Assembly (NCBI RefSeq): GCF_037113525.1
Contig: NZ_CP146963.1
Location: 3,596,001-3,660,000 of the forward strand
DNA: 64,000 bases
Direction: 5' to 3'
Source of the DNA: Butyrivibrio fibrisolvens
GTDB taxonomy: Bacteria; Bacillota; Clostridia; Lachnospirales; Lachnospiraceae
The notes below the pieces were generated by a model that saw only the letters and a list, made by a program, of their open reading frames with translations, was not told the DNA's origin and made no database searches. Position 1 is the first letter of the stretch, and each line of letters opens with the position of its first letter. Of this stretch, positions 8,544 through 17,611 are shown piece by piece. A program made the position numbers and the translations under genes.

Positions 8544-11129
8544 TTAAACCACAACCGCCTTTTTTGGTCTACCTGGTTTCTTTTTTGTTTTAGAAGATGG
8601 AGTCTTTTTTGCAGGTGCCTTTTTTGAAGCTGCCTTAGTCTTCTTTACCGCAGAAGTTTTAGTCTTATTAGATGGTTTAACCTCTTTTTCTGCCTTGCCT
8701 GAAAATGTGATCTTTCCATCCTTGATTCCAACAACAACTTCTGTGTCTCTCTTAATATTGCCTTTAAGAAGCTCTTCTGCCATTGAATCTTCAATAACAG
8801 TCTGAATAGCACGCTTTAATGGTCTTGCACCCATCTTCTCTTCTGAATACTTATCAACAAGATGTTTCTTAACAGCAGGTGATATCGTAAGCTTAATATT
8901 AAGCTGCTCTTTGCATCTCTTTGAAAGTGAATTTGAAAGAAGAGTTACGATCTGTGTCATCTCTTCTGTTGAAAGCTGATGGAATACCATGATCTCATCG
9001 ATTCGGTTAATGAATTCAGGCTTAAAGAGACGCTTAACCTCATCCATAACGCCGCTCTTCATTGTCTCATAGTCTTTTTTAGCATCAACTTTGGTATCAA
9101 AACCAAGCCTCTTAGGAGATACTATCTTCTGAGCACCTACATTGGATGTCATGATAATGATAGTATTCTTGAAACTGACTTTACGTCCCTTAGCATCAGT
9201 AATATGGCCATCATCCAGTACCTGAAGAAGGATATTAAATACATCCGGATGAGCCTTTTCGATCTCATCAAAAAGGATAACTGAATATGGATTTCTTCTA
9301 ACCTTTTCAGAAAGCTGACCTCCATCATCATATCCAACATAACCTGGAGGTGATCCGATCATCTTGGATACACTATGTGGTTCCATATATTCTGACATAT
9401 CTACGCGGATAAGAGCACTCTCTGATCCGAACATTGCTTCTGCAAGAGCCTTCGAAAGCTCTGTCTTACCAACACCTGTAGGTCCAAGGAAAAGGAATGA
9501 CCCAATCGGTCTATTAGGATCCTGAAGGCCTACACGTCCTCTTCTGATAGCCTTTGAAACAGCTTCTACTGCTTCAGACTGGCCTATAACCCTCTTATGA
9601 AGGGTTGCTTCAAGTTTAAGGAGGCGCTCAGACTCCTTCTCTGCAATCTTCTTAACAGGAATCTTGGTCCAGAGTGCAACAACTTCTGCAACATCATTAG
9701 GACCAACAACAACAGATCCTGTCTGCTCCTTGCGCTCATTTGCAGCTTTCATTCTGTTATATTTCTTGATAAGAAGGGCCTGCTGTCTGTTAAGTTCGCC
9801 TGCCTGTCTGTAATCTTCACTCTTAAGAGCTTCCTCAACCTGATCATCAAGATCCTTGATTTGACCATCCAGGTCACGCATCTTTGATGTATCGCCCATA
9901 GAGTTAAGACGTACTGCTGATGCGGCTTCGTCTATAAGATCGATAGCTTTATCCGGAAGATTTCTATCATTGATATAACGGTTGGAAAGTTCAACCGCTG
10001 CTTTTACGGCTTCAGGCAGCACACGAACGTGGTGATGCTCTTCATACTTGTAAAGTATACCATTAAGAATATTGAGAGTCTCTTCTACAGTAGGTTCTTC
10101 TATTGTTACAGGCTGGAAACGACGCTCCAGCGCAGCATCCTTCTCAACGTACTTACGATATTCAGAAATAGTGGTAGCTCCGATTATCTGGATCTCTCCT
10201 CTTGCAAGAGAAGGCTTTAAGATATTGGAAGCATCGATAGCACCTTCTGCTCCACCTGCTCCAATAAGAGTATGCATCTCATCTACAAAGAGAATGATGT
10301 TGCCATCTTCTGCAACTTCATGGATAACCTTTTTGATACGCTCCTCGAACTCACCTCTATACTTGGATCCGGCGATCATACCGGACAAGTCAAGAGTAAG
10401 AAGACGCTTACTCTGAACTGTAAAAGGAACATCTCCTGATACGATCCTCTGAGCAAGACCTTCTACAACCGCTGTCTTACCAACACCGGGTTCACCTATA
10501 AGACAAGGATTATTCTTGGTTCTTCTAGAGAGGATCTGAATAACACGTTTAATTTCAGATTCACGTCCAATAACGGGATCGAGCTTACCTGCAGCTGCAA
10601 GTGCTGTAAGGTCACGGCTGTACTGTGCAAGCGCACTTCCCTTCTTGCGTCCTGACTGACGCTTTCCAAGATCTTCCTTTACAAGATTAGGATCTTCGCC
10701 CATTGCAGCAAGTGTTTCTGCATAGAGCTTCTGAACCGGAACATTTAAAGTACTGATAAGTCTGACAGCAACATTCTCGCCATCCTTAATAAGAGCCAGG
10801 AGAATATGCTCTGTTCCTGTCTTGGATGCACGGAATCTGTCAGCCTGACGATGTGCTTCATTTAAAACCTGCTGAGCTCTTGGTGAAAAGCCGTCACGGT
10901 CCATAGTTGTAACACTTCCGTCCTGAACGATAAGATCTTTAACAAGATCCATGAGACGCTTTTCATCTATTCCATTATCAATTAATATTCTGGATGCAAC
11001 ACTTCCCTCTTCCCTGATAAGTCCAAGCAGAATATGCTCTGTTCCAACATAGTTCAGTTTCAGACTTTTTGAAGCCTTGCGAGCTGTTTTGAGCGCGTTT
11101 TCGGCCTTATCTGTAAACTGTGAATTCAT
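8544..11129 (-). CDS. clpC: Clp protease ATPase subunit ClpC with lysine-rich tail
   Basis: ClpC is the Hsp100 unfoldase that feeds substrates to ClpP. The 861 residues show two N-terminal Clp repeats (1-145), AAA domain 1 with GEPGVGKT and ILFVDEMH, a UVR/middle region (about 430-465), AAA domain 2 with GPTGVGKT and VILFDEIEKAHPD, and the C-terminal Clp domain to about residue 815. The last 45 residues are an added tail rich in Lys, Ala, Ser and Pro, ending KKKPGRPKK, which resembles histone-H1-like tails and an AT-hook (GRP core). The gene follows a GntR repressor by 44 bases and probably shares its promoter; no CtsR gene or tandem CtsR boxes were seen. Confidence 0.95.
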   Translation of the reverse strand: MNSQFTDKAENALKTARKASKSLKLNYVGTEHILLGLIREEGSVASRILIDNGIDEKRLMDLVKDLIVQDGSVTTMDRDGFSPRAQQVLNEAHRQADRFRASKTGTEHILLALIKDGENVAVRLISTLNVPVQKLYAETLAAMGEDPNLVKEDLGKRQSGRKKGSALAQYSRDLTALAAAGKLDPVIGRESEIKRVIQILSRRTKNNPCLIGEPGVGKTAVVEGLAQRIVSGDVPFTVQSKRLLTLDLSGMIAGSKYRGEFEERIKKVIHEVAEDGNIILFVDEMHTLIGAGGAEGAIDASNILKPSLARGEIQIIGATTISEYRKYVEKDAALERRFQPVTIEEPTVEETLNILNGILYKYEEHHHVRVLPEAVKAAVELSNRYINDRNLPDKAIDLIDEAASAVRLNSMGDTSKMRDLDGQIKDLDDQVEEALKSEDYRQAGELNRQQALLIKKYNRMKAANERKEQTGSVVVGPNDVAEVVALWTKIPVKKIAEKESERLLKLEATLHKRVIGQSEAVEAVSKAIRRGRVGLQDPNRPIGSFLFLGPTGVGKTELSKALAEAMFGSESALIRVDMSEYMEPHSVSKMIGSPPGYVGYDDGGQLSEKVRRNPYSVILFDEIEKAHPDVFNILLQVLDDGHITDAKGRKVSFKNTIIIMTSNVGAQKIVSPKRLGFDTKVDAKKDYETMKSGVMDEVKRLFKPEFINRIDEIMVFHQLSTEEMTQIVTLLSNSLSKRCKEQLNIKLTISPAVKKHLVDKYSEEKMGARPLKRAIQTVIEDSMAEELLKGNIKRDTEVVVGIKDGKITFSGKAEKEVKPSNKTKTSAVKKTKAASKKAPAKKTPSSKTKKKPGRPKKAVVV

Positions 11130-11173
11130 ATATTTACATTCCCTCCTGCTGTGTATTTTAGTTAAAGATATTA

Positions 11174-11548
11174 TCAGATTCCGCTGTAATCATCGTAAAT
11201 CTGATCTATAAGATTATGGATCTCATTTCTAGAAATATTCTTACAAAGAGCCCTTGCCAGAACGACTTCAAGCCCTTGTCTTGCCTCTTCAAGCGCCTGC
11301 AGCTTATCGATATCTACTGCGATAACGGCACCTTTTCTTCGGTCAATCTTTACAAATCCCTCCTGTTGCAAGATAGAATAAGCTTTATTGACCGTATGCA
11401 TATTAATACCAATGGTTTCTGCCAATGTCCTGACACTTGGAAGCTGCTCTCCTTCACGGAACTGTGAAGTAGCTATTCCAAGTATTATCTGATTACACAA
11501 TTGCAGGTAAATGGCATCATCACTGTTAAAATCGATTTCTATCATCAT
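11174..11548 (-). CDS. GntR-family regulator, YtrA-like
   Basis: The 124-residue protein consists of a GntR winged helix (GEQLPSVRTLAETIGINMHTVNKAYSIL-type, split here as GEQLPSVRTLAETIGINMH and VNKAYSILQQEGFV) plus a short helical C-terminal region of about 50 residues, the YtrA arrangement without a large effector domain. It is first in a unit with clpC. A 7-7-7 palindrome covers the -10 of its promoter, which fits autorepression. YtrA-type repressors usually control ABC transporters, so control of clpC would be unusual. Confidence 0.88.
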   Translation of the reverse strand: MMIEIDFNSDDAIYLQLCNQIILGIATSQFREGEQLPSVRTLAETIGINMHTVNKAYSILQQEGFVKIDRRKGAVIAVDIDKLQALEEARQGLEVVLARALCKNISRNEIHNLIDQIYDDYSGI

Positions 11549-11560
11549 ACCTATAACCTC

Positions 11561-11600
11561 TGTTATATAAATGGTATAACAGGGAGATTATTCATGTCAA
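11561..11600 (-). promoter_or_regulatory. gntR-clpC promoter with overlapping operator
   Basis: On the minus strand TTGACA (11595-11600) and TATACC (11573-11578) are 16 bases apart. The perfect inverted repeat TGTTATA-N7-TATAACA (11561-11581) covers the -10, so a dimeric repressor such as the adjacent GntR protein would exclude RNA polymerase. Confidence 0.7.
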
Positions 11601-11721
11601 TAAATATGGCTGGAAGAATTATGAAGCTTTTATTAAATATCGGTTTTTCTATGGCAAATAACAAGACTTTTTCTTTTGTTTTTATGAAAAAAAGAATATA
11701 GTTTGATTTTTTCATAAAGAA

Positions 11722-11760
11722 TAAAGAAGCCGGATTGAAATACATTGTTCCAATCCGGCT
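11722..11760 (-). terminator. Terminator of the pyr-pur-SH3b gene run
   Basis: AGCCGGATTG (11728-11737) and CAATCCGGCT (11751-11760) form a 10-bp stem. On the minus strand it is followed by TCTTTATTC. It is the first good terminator after the SH3b gene and may end the whole nucleotide gene run starting at pyrF. Confidence 0.75.
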
Positions 11761-11825
11761 TATATTAGATACAGGATGTCATCTAGTACCTGTTTTGAAA
11801 TGCATGGATGCATTTCAAGGTACAG

Positions 11826-13235
11826 TTAGCGTCTCTTCCCATCATTATCATTATCGAGATCAAGGAATTCAAACTCAAAATCATCGTCATCAGCAAAATT
11901 TCTGGATTTACGAGGTGTAGGTCTTGAATTTCTCTCAGGTCTTACAGTAGAACTGTTTTCAACCGGTGGCATTTCTTCCTCAGGAAGAGGTCCTTCCTCG
12001 GGATATTCTTCCGGATAACCATCTTCTGGATATCCGTCATCATAACCATCATCGTATCCATCATTTTTTCTTGACTTAAATCTGTCAAAAAGTCCTGGCT
12101 TACGAGGTCTTGGTTCATCCTCGTACTGCATGTTATCATCCTCATAATTGCCGCCTTCATCATCATAGTAAAGAAGGTTTCTGAGTCTGATAAACAGGAA
12201 GATAACTGCTCCTGCAAGTACAACTACAAGAATTATAAGGATAATATCAAGAACGCTTAATCCTTTTTTAGCACCATATTTCTGAACATAATCATTAGCT
12301 GCAAGAACGCCTTCAACACTGTATTTTACAGCATTGCCATCTTTATTCTTAACAAGCTGATATGTTCCATCCTGGTCGATAAATACAAAATAAGCATCAT
12401 TTGATGAGGTTGCAACTATAGTATTACCACCAGTAGTCTGCTCCTGAGGCACTTCCTGCTGAGTTGTATCACCTTCAGGGTTTTCCTGAGTCTCTGTGTT
12501 TTCACCAGTCTCAGTAGTTTCGCCGGTTCCCTCAGTAGTCTCTCCACCTTCAGATGTCTGAGCTGCACCAAGCTGTACAAGGTCTGCACGAATAAATCCC
12601 TGAACTCCATTTGAAAGAGTAATGTAATACCACTGCTTGCCTGATGAATCATTAGCTGAACCGGTAACTGTTACTACATCACCAGCTGAAACACTTCCTG
12701 CAACAGAATAAGCTGTGCCGGCACCTGAACGTACATTAGCTTTGCTGGTTGTAACAGTAGCTGATGTAGAATCCATAGCTGTAACCTGAGTATCAGGAAG
12801 ATCCTGAGCTGTCTGTGTGTTATCAGCTGTTGTAGCCTGTGTATTATCTGTTGTTGTGGTCTGAGTCTGTGAAGTATCTTCAACCTGTGTAGAATCTGCA
12901 GTATTATTTGCAGATGTATCAACTTCCTGAGGTTCTCCCTTAGCAACAAGGTCTCCTCTTACATAACCAGTGCCGCCAACTACATTAACCTTGTACCAAA
13001 CCTGTCCATTGGCATCTGTTACTTCAGCAAGGATCTGAACCTGATCTCCGCTCTTAAGACTTCCAACTACTTCGCTAGACGTATCAGTGTTAGAACGAAC
13101 CTTAGCTGATGAAGCTGTAACAGTTGCATATGTTACTGTCTCTGCATCAGCTATAAATGCACTTCCCATAACAAGTGTCAGGACAGTTGCAAATGCGACT
13201 ATTAAAGCCACTATTCTCCCACGTTTTCTCTCCAT
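11826..13235 (-). CDS. Secreted SH3b-domain membrane protein with acidic cytoplasmic tail
   Basis: The 469-residue protein has a signal peptide (about 1-31), two bacterial SH3 domains (about 33-100 and 160-222, each with KVRS or NVRSG followed by WYKV or WYYI), Thr/Gln/Glu-rich linkers, one membrane span (about 325-350, IILIILVVVLAGAVIFLFI) and an acidic, Tyr/Pro-rich C-terminal tail with DDGY and PEEY repeats. SH3b domains usually bind the cell wall, so the N-terminal part is probably outside and the tail inside. It follows purD by 45 bases in the same direction. The role of the acidic tail is unknown. Confidence 0.85.
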   Translation of the reverse strand: MERKRGRIVALIVAFATVLTLVMGSAFIADAETVTYATVTASSAKVRSNTDTSSEVVGSLKSGDQVQILAEVTDANGQVWYKVNVVGGTGYVRGDLVAKGEPQEVDTSANNTADSTQVEDTSQTQTTTTDNTQATTADNTQTAQDLPDTQVTAMDSTSATVTTSKANVRSGAGTAYSVAGSVSAGDVVTVTGSANDSSGKQWYYITLSNGVQGFIRADLVQLGAAQTSEGGETTEGTGETTETGENTETQENPEGDTTQQEVPQEQTTGGNTIVATSSNDAYFVFIDQDGTYQLVKNKDGNAVKYSVEGVLAANDYVQKYGAKKGLSVLDIILIILVVVLAGAVIFLFIRLRNLLYYDDEGGNYEDDNMQYEDEPRPRKPGLFDRFKSRKNDGYDDGYDDGYPEDGYPEEYPEEGPLPEEEMPPVENSSTVRPERNSRPTPRKSRNFADDDDFEFEFLDLDNDNDGKRR

Positions 13236-13280
13236 AGTTTACCTCTTTCTTTCTGCCGGACTCGTAAAGCACACAAACTA

Positions 13281-14558
13281 TCAGATCTCATCAAGTGCTT
13301 TACCGATGTCATGACGCATATATTTGCCTTCAAAGCTTACAAGCTCTGTAAGCTTATATGCGTTCTCCCTGGCTTCTTTAAGTGTATTACCTTTAGCTGT
13401 AATGCCAAGCACTCGGCCTCCATTTGTAACTACACGTCCTTGTTCGTCAAACTTAGTTCCTGCATGGAAACAATATCCGTCTTTCATACCATCAAACGAA
13501 TCAAGGCCTGAAATAACTTTACCTTTTTCATACTTAACAGGATATCCTTCAGATGCAAGTACTACGCAAACGGCTGCCTTATCTTCAAATTCAAGATCTA
13601 TTTTATCAAGAGTGCCGTCAATTACAGCATTCATGACATCTATTATATCAGTTTTCATGCGTGGAAGCACGACCTGAGTTTCAGGATCACCAAATCTTGT
13701 GTTATATTCAACAACCTTTGGTCCATCAGCTGTCATCATAAGACCAAAGTAGAGCACTCCCTTGAACTCTCTACCTTCAGCTGCCATAGCATCAACAGTC
13801 TTCTGATAGATTGTCTCACATGCGATCTTGTTGATCTCTTCTGTATAGAAAGGACTTGGAGAAAATGTACCCATGCCACCTGTGTTAAGGCCTGTGTCTC
13901 CATCTCCTGCTCTCTTATGATCCTGAGAAGAACTCATGAGTTTAATATGCTTTCCATCTACGAATGCAAGAACAGATACTTCTCTTCCGGTCATGAATTC
14001 CTCGATGACCATCTCATTACCTGCACTTCCAAACTTCTTATCAAGCATGATCTCATCAACGCCGCTAAGCGCCTCTTCGAGATTCTGACAGATAAGAACA
14101 CCTTTACCAAGAGCAAGTCCGTCAGCCTTTAATACTATAGGGAACTTGGCTTTTGTCTTAAGATATTCCTTAGCCTTATCGGCGTCTGTAAATGTCTCGT
14201 AAGATGCTGTTGGAATACTATACTTTTTCATAAGATTTTTTGAAAAAGCTTTACTTCCCTCAATGATAGCAGCATTCTTTCTTGTTCCAAAAACTCTTAG
14301 ACCCTTTTCTTCAAGGGCATCTACGATTCCTGCACAAAGCGGGTCGTCCTGGCTGCATACAACAAGATCAACGCCATTTTCTTTGGCGAATTCTCCAATT
14401 TTATCAAAATCCATTACACCGTATGGTACGCACTCTGCAAGTTTTGCAATACCTGCATTACCTGGTGCACAATAAATCTTATCAACCTGTTTACTTCTGG
14501 AAATTGCTTCGACCATCGCATGTTCGCGACCGCCCCCACCGACTACAAGGACTTTCAT
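13281..14558 (-). CDS. purD: Phosphoribosylamine-glycine ligase
   Basis: PurD joins phosphoribosylamine and glycine with ATP in step 2 of purine synthesis. The 425 residues show the N-terminal GGGGREHAM nucleotide-like motif, the ATP-grasp domain (FPIVLKADGLALGKGV, EEFMTGREVSVLAFVDG) and FGDPETQVVLPR, all standard. Length is normal. It is last of the purE-purM-purN-purD genes and lies 54 bases after purN. Confidence 0.97.
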   Translation of the reverse strand: MKVLVVGGGGREHAMVEAISRSKQVDKIYCAPGNAGIAKLAECVPYGVMDFDKIGEFAKENGVDLVVCSQDDPLCAGIVDALEEKGLRVFGTRKNAAIIEGSKAFSKNLMKKYSIPTASYETFTDADKAKEYLKTKAKFPIVLKADGLALGKGVLICQNLEEALSGVDEIMLDKKFGSAGNEMVIEEFMTGREVSVLAFVDGKHIKLMSSSQDHKRAGDGDTGLNTGGMGTFSPSPFYTEEINKIACETIYQKTVDAMAAEGREFKGVLYFGLMMTADGPKVVEYNTRFGDPETQVVLPRMKTDIIDVMNAVIDGTLDKIDLEFEDKAAVCVVLASEGYPVKYEKGKVISGLDSFDGMKDGYCFHAGTKFDEQGRVVTNGGRVLGITAKGNTLKEARENAYKLTELVSFEGKYMRHDIGKALDEI

Positions 14559-14612
14559 TAGAATCTCCTCCGATTAAATTATATCCGCGATTTTAGCATA
14601 TTACAATGCTAA

Positions 14613-15257
14613 TTACAGATCGTTTGAATCATATCCGTCAATTATAACTTTTCTATCTTCAACTTTTACTTTGCCCTGAGCTATTAAATTAATTGCTCTT
14701 GGCATGATCTTCCACTCAGCCTGCTCCATTACACGCTTTTGAAGTATCTCGGGTGTATCCCCCTGTTCAACCATAACAGCCTTCTGCAAAATGATCGGAC
14801 CTGTGTCTGTACCTTCATCAACAAAATGAACGGTTGCTCCTGTAACTCTCACGCCTCTTTCAAGAACCTTTTCATGAACATGGAGTCCATAATAGCCCTG
14901 ACCACAGAAAGAAGGAATAAGAGCAGGATGTATATTGATGATACGGTTAGGAAATGCTCTTACTATTTCTTTTGGTATAACTACCATGCAACCTGCAAGA
15001 ACAACAAGATCAGGATTTGCGTTTACAAGTGTATCAAGGAAGTCTTTATTAAATTCTTCTCTTGAAGGATAAGTCTTAGGAGACTTGCAAACTGCCGGGA
15101 TTCCGGCTTTCTTTGCTCTTTCAAGAGCATATGCATTTGGATTATTTGAAAAGACAAGTACGATCTCGGTATCTTTGATGACACCTGATTCAATGCCATC
15201 AATTATCGCCTGAAGGTTGGTTCCTCCCCCTGATACGCATACAGCTATCTTCAGCAT
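14613..15257 (-). CDS. purN: Phosphoribosylglycinamide formyltransferase
   Basis: PurN transfers formyl from 10-formyl-tetrahydrofolate to glycinamide ribonucleotide. The 214-residue sequence has GGGTNLQAIIDGI at the start, catalytic Asn and His in NIHPALIPSF, and catalytic Asp in VDEGTDTGPI. Its start overlaps the purM end by seven bases, so translation is probably coupled. Its reaction follows PurD's in the pathway. Confidence 0.97.
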   Translation of the reverse strand: MLKIAVCVSGGGTNLQAIIDGIESGVIKDTEIVLVFSNNPNAYALERAKKAGIPAVCKSPKTYPSREEFNKDFLDTLVNANPDLVVLAGCMVVIPKEIVRAFPNRIINIHPALIPSFCGQGYYGLHVHEKVLERGVRVTGATVHFVDEGTDTGPIILQKAVMVEQGDTPEILQKRVMEQAEWKIMPRAINLIAQGKVKVEDRKVIIDGYDSNDL

Positions 15258-16282
15258 AATGTTACACCCTTCTCGCCATCTTCGATTCTGCCTACAACAT
15301 AAGGTGTCTCGCCTGAAGCCTTAACAGCTTCCATAGTCTTGTCTACATCTGCAGGATCTACGCACAGAACCATACCAAGACCCATGTTGTATGTGTTGTA
15401 CATCATCTGGTCATCGATATCGCCCTTCTTCTGCATAAGCTTGAAGATTGCAGGTACTTCGTAGCTATCCTTCTCGATAACAGCTCTCTTACCTTCAGGA
15501 AGCATACGTGGAACATTTTCATAGAAACCGCCGCCTGTGATGTGGCTGCAGCCCTTAACCTTAACGCCTGCATTCTTAACAGACTTCATCATGTGAACAT
15601 AGATACGTGTAGGCTCGATAAGTGCTTCACCAAGAGTCTTTCCAAGTTCATCATAGTAAGTATCAAGGCTTTCTTTAGTCATATCAAAAACCTTACGAAC
15701 AAGTGAGAATCCATTAGAGTGAACACCGCTTGATGCAACGCCGATGAGAACATCACCTGCTTTAATTGTGCTTCCGTCGATAAGATCTTTCTTCTCACAT
15801 ACACCTACAGAGAAACCTGCAAGATCGTACTCATCCTCAGGCATAAGACCTGGATGTTCAGCTGTCTCACCACCAACAAGTGCACAGTCAGCCATCTTAC
15901 AACCTTCTGCAACACCCTTTACGATAGTAGCGATCTTCTCAGGATAGTTCTTACCACAAGCAATATAATCAAGGAAAAAGAGTGGCTCGCCGCCTGCACA
16001 GGCAACGTCGTTAACACACATGGCAACACAGTCGATACCAACAGTATCATGCTTATCCATAAGGAATGCCAATTTGATCTTAGTACCAACACCATCTGTT
16101 CCTGATAAAAGAACCGGATTTTCCATGTCCTTAATTGCTGCAAGATCAAATGCTCCGGAGAATCCTCCGATGCCTCCCATTACCTCAGGACGTGTTGTCT
16201 GCTTAACATACTTTTTCATTAATTCTACAGACTCATATCCAGCCTCAATATCTACGCCTGCGTTCTTGTAATTCAGTGCCAC
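15251..16282 (-). CDS. purM: Phosphoribosylformylglycinamidine cyclo-ligase
   Basis: PurM closes the imidazole ring to make AIR. The 343 residues contain LLSGTDGVGTK, the Gly-rich CALVGGETAEHPG and HITGGGFYENVPR, all typical of the AIR synthetase fold. The GGAGG-like site AGGAGGAACAAG precedes the ATG. purL, purF, purC and purH are not in the window, so the cluster is reduced compared with the Bacillus operon. Confidence 0.97.
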   Translation of the reverse strand: MALNYKNAGVDIEAGYESVELMKKYVKQTTRPEVMGGIGGFSGAFDLAAIKDMENPVLLSGTDGVGTKIKLAFLMDKHDTVGIDCVAMCVNDVACAGGEPLFFLDYIACGKNYPEKIATIVKGVAEGCKMADCALVGGETAEHPGLMPEDEYDLAGFSVGVCEKKDLIDGSTIKAGDVLIGVASSGVHSNGFSLVRKVFDMTKESLDTYYDELGKTLGEALIEPTRIYVHMMKSVKNAGVKVKGCSHITGGGFYENVPRMLPEGKRAVIEKDSYEVPAIFKLMQKKGDIDDQMMYNTYNMGLGMVLCVDPADVDKTMEAVKASGETPYVVGRIEDGEKGVTLC

Positions 16283-16369
16283 TTCTTGTTCCTCCTAAAA
16301 TATACCTTTTAAATATTATTGTTACTCATAGAATAGTTAAGGAATCAAAAACAAATTTTGTTCCTCTGA

Positions 16370-16870
16370 TCAATAGTTCTTGTATCCAACCTTGGAAAGC
16401 TTCTCATCTTTTGCAATAACGCTTTCTTTAAGAGAAGCTGAATAGTCTTTTAATCTCTTAAGGAGCTCAGGATCACTTGTTGCAAGGATCTTAGCTGCAA
16501 GAATCCCGGCATTAGCGCCCCCGTTGATTGCAACTGTAGCTACAGGAATACCCGTAGGCATCTGTACTATAGAATAAAGAGAATCACGTCCGCCAAGTGA
16601 TGTTGTATGCATAGGGATTCCTATTACAGGAAGCGGGAAGATTGCTGCGCACATTCCCGGAAGATGAGCTGCCATACCGGCTCCGGCTATGATAACCTTA
16701 TATCCCTTCTCCTCAGCGCTGTTTGCATAATCAAAAAATTCCTGAGGTTCTCTGTGTGCAGATATAATATGCATCTCATAAGATATTCCAAGTTCTTCGA
16801 GAATATCTGCCGCCTTTGCCATGACCGGCATATCAGAATCCGATCCCATTACAATACCAACCTGTGCCAT
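16370..16870 (-). CDS. purE: N5-carboxyaminoimidazole ribonucleotide mutase
   Basis: PurE moves the carboxyl group to make CAIR. The protein has GSDSDMPVM near the N-terminus and SAHREP at about residue 40, both active-site segments, and normal length (166 residues). I chose the second ATG (16868-16870), since AGGAG lies eight bases before it and only two bases before the first ATG at 16874-16876. No purK is nearby. It starts the purE-M-N-D series. Confidence 0.95.
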   Translation of the reverse strand: MAQVGIVMGSDSDMPVMAKAADILEELGISYEMHIISAHREPQEFFDYANSAEEKGYKVIIAGAGMAAHLPGMCAAIFPLPVIGIPMHTTSLGGRDSLYSIVQMPTGIPVATVAINGGANAGILAAKILATSDPELLKRLKDYSASLKESVIAKDEKLSKVGYKNY

Positions 16871-16973
16871 TTGCATTGCTCCTTTTTTAACTATTTAATT
16901 CTTTATTTGATACATGCCGCACCTCAAGATAGGAGATCCGGACACGCATAAATATCCCATTACCAAAATGCGA

Positions 16974-17420
16974 TCAAATAGATCCCATCACTGTCAAAAA
17001 GACTACTATTAGTATATTAAGAGTGTTGATTATGATTCCCAGAGCCGGGAATATTTTGAAAATCTTTTTTTGCTTCATAGCAAGGATACCAAGTACAAGT
17101 CCTGCAATACTATATCCAAATGCAAGGAATACTGCTACACCATACTTGATATCTGCCTGTCCACCGGCATCAAAAGCCGCCTTCACGCATGATACAAGCG
17201 CGAAAGCAGCAATTACGCTCAGTATGAAAGACAGGATACCCTTCCTTGGGTGCACATTATCAGTAAAGATATAACGTCTTTTGAACATAAGTGCACGCAA
17301 ACGGAAGTGTTTTTTCTTTTTCTTTTTGTGTTTATGTGCGTGGTAAGTCTCTCCGGTATCCTTCGCCCATGGATTCTTATTCCATGGTTTCTGACCCCAC
17401 GGTTCTACTCTGTTACTCAA
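16974..17420 (-). CDS. Small basic membrane protein, resembles DUF6142
   Basis: The 148-residue protein has a cytoplasm-like basic head with HKHKKKKKKHFR, then RRYIFTDNVHPRKGILSFI and three hydrophobic segments (about residues 62-80, 90-112 and 120-145). I recall similar Lachnospiraceae proteins under the DUF6142 label, but this is from memory. The start is a TTG sharing bases with the TGA of the upstream 50-residue gene (TTGA), so it should depend on translational coupling; no other start fits. It sits between pyrimidine and purine genes, with no known job. Confidence 0.75.
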   Translation of the reverse strand: MSNRVEPWGQKPWNKNPWAKDTGETYHAHKHKKKKKKHFRLRALMFKRRYIFTDNVHPRKGILSFILSVIAAFALVSCVKAAFDAGGQADIKYGVAVFLAFGYSIAGLVLGILAMKQKKIFKIFPALGIIINTLNILIVVFLTVMGSI

Positions 17421-17569
17421 AATAAAATCTTCTTACGTCCGCCAAGGAGTTTTGCGCCACTTACGATGAGAAGCACTCCTGCAGCTACTCCTGCTATTAT
17501 TGATACAATACCGAATACGATATTTAAAGCTCCGGTACTACCCATAAGCTTATATGTCTTTTCTTCCAT
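17417..17569 (-). CDS. 50-residue single-span membrane protein
   Basis: The frame begins MEEKTYKLMGSTGALNIVFG, has one hydrophobic segment rich in Ile, Val, Ala and Gly (about 15-40), and ends in basic LLGGRKKILF. AAAGGAGG lies eight bases before the ATG (17567-17569), a strong site. Its stop overlaps the TTG start of the next membrane protein, so the two are probably made together and may form a complex. It lies 42 bases after pyrE. It belongs to no family I can name. Confidence 0.8.
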   Translation of the reverse strand: MEEKTYKLMGSTGALNIVFGIVSIIAGVAAGVLLIVSGAKLLGGRKKILF

Positions 17570-17611
17570 ATATAAAGCCTCCTTTACTTACGACTTCAAT
17601 ATAGTTAATTA

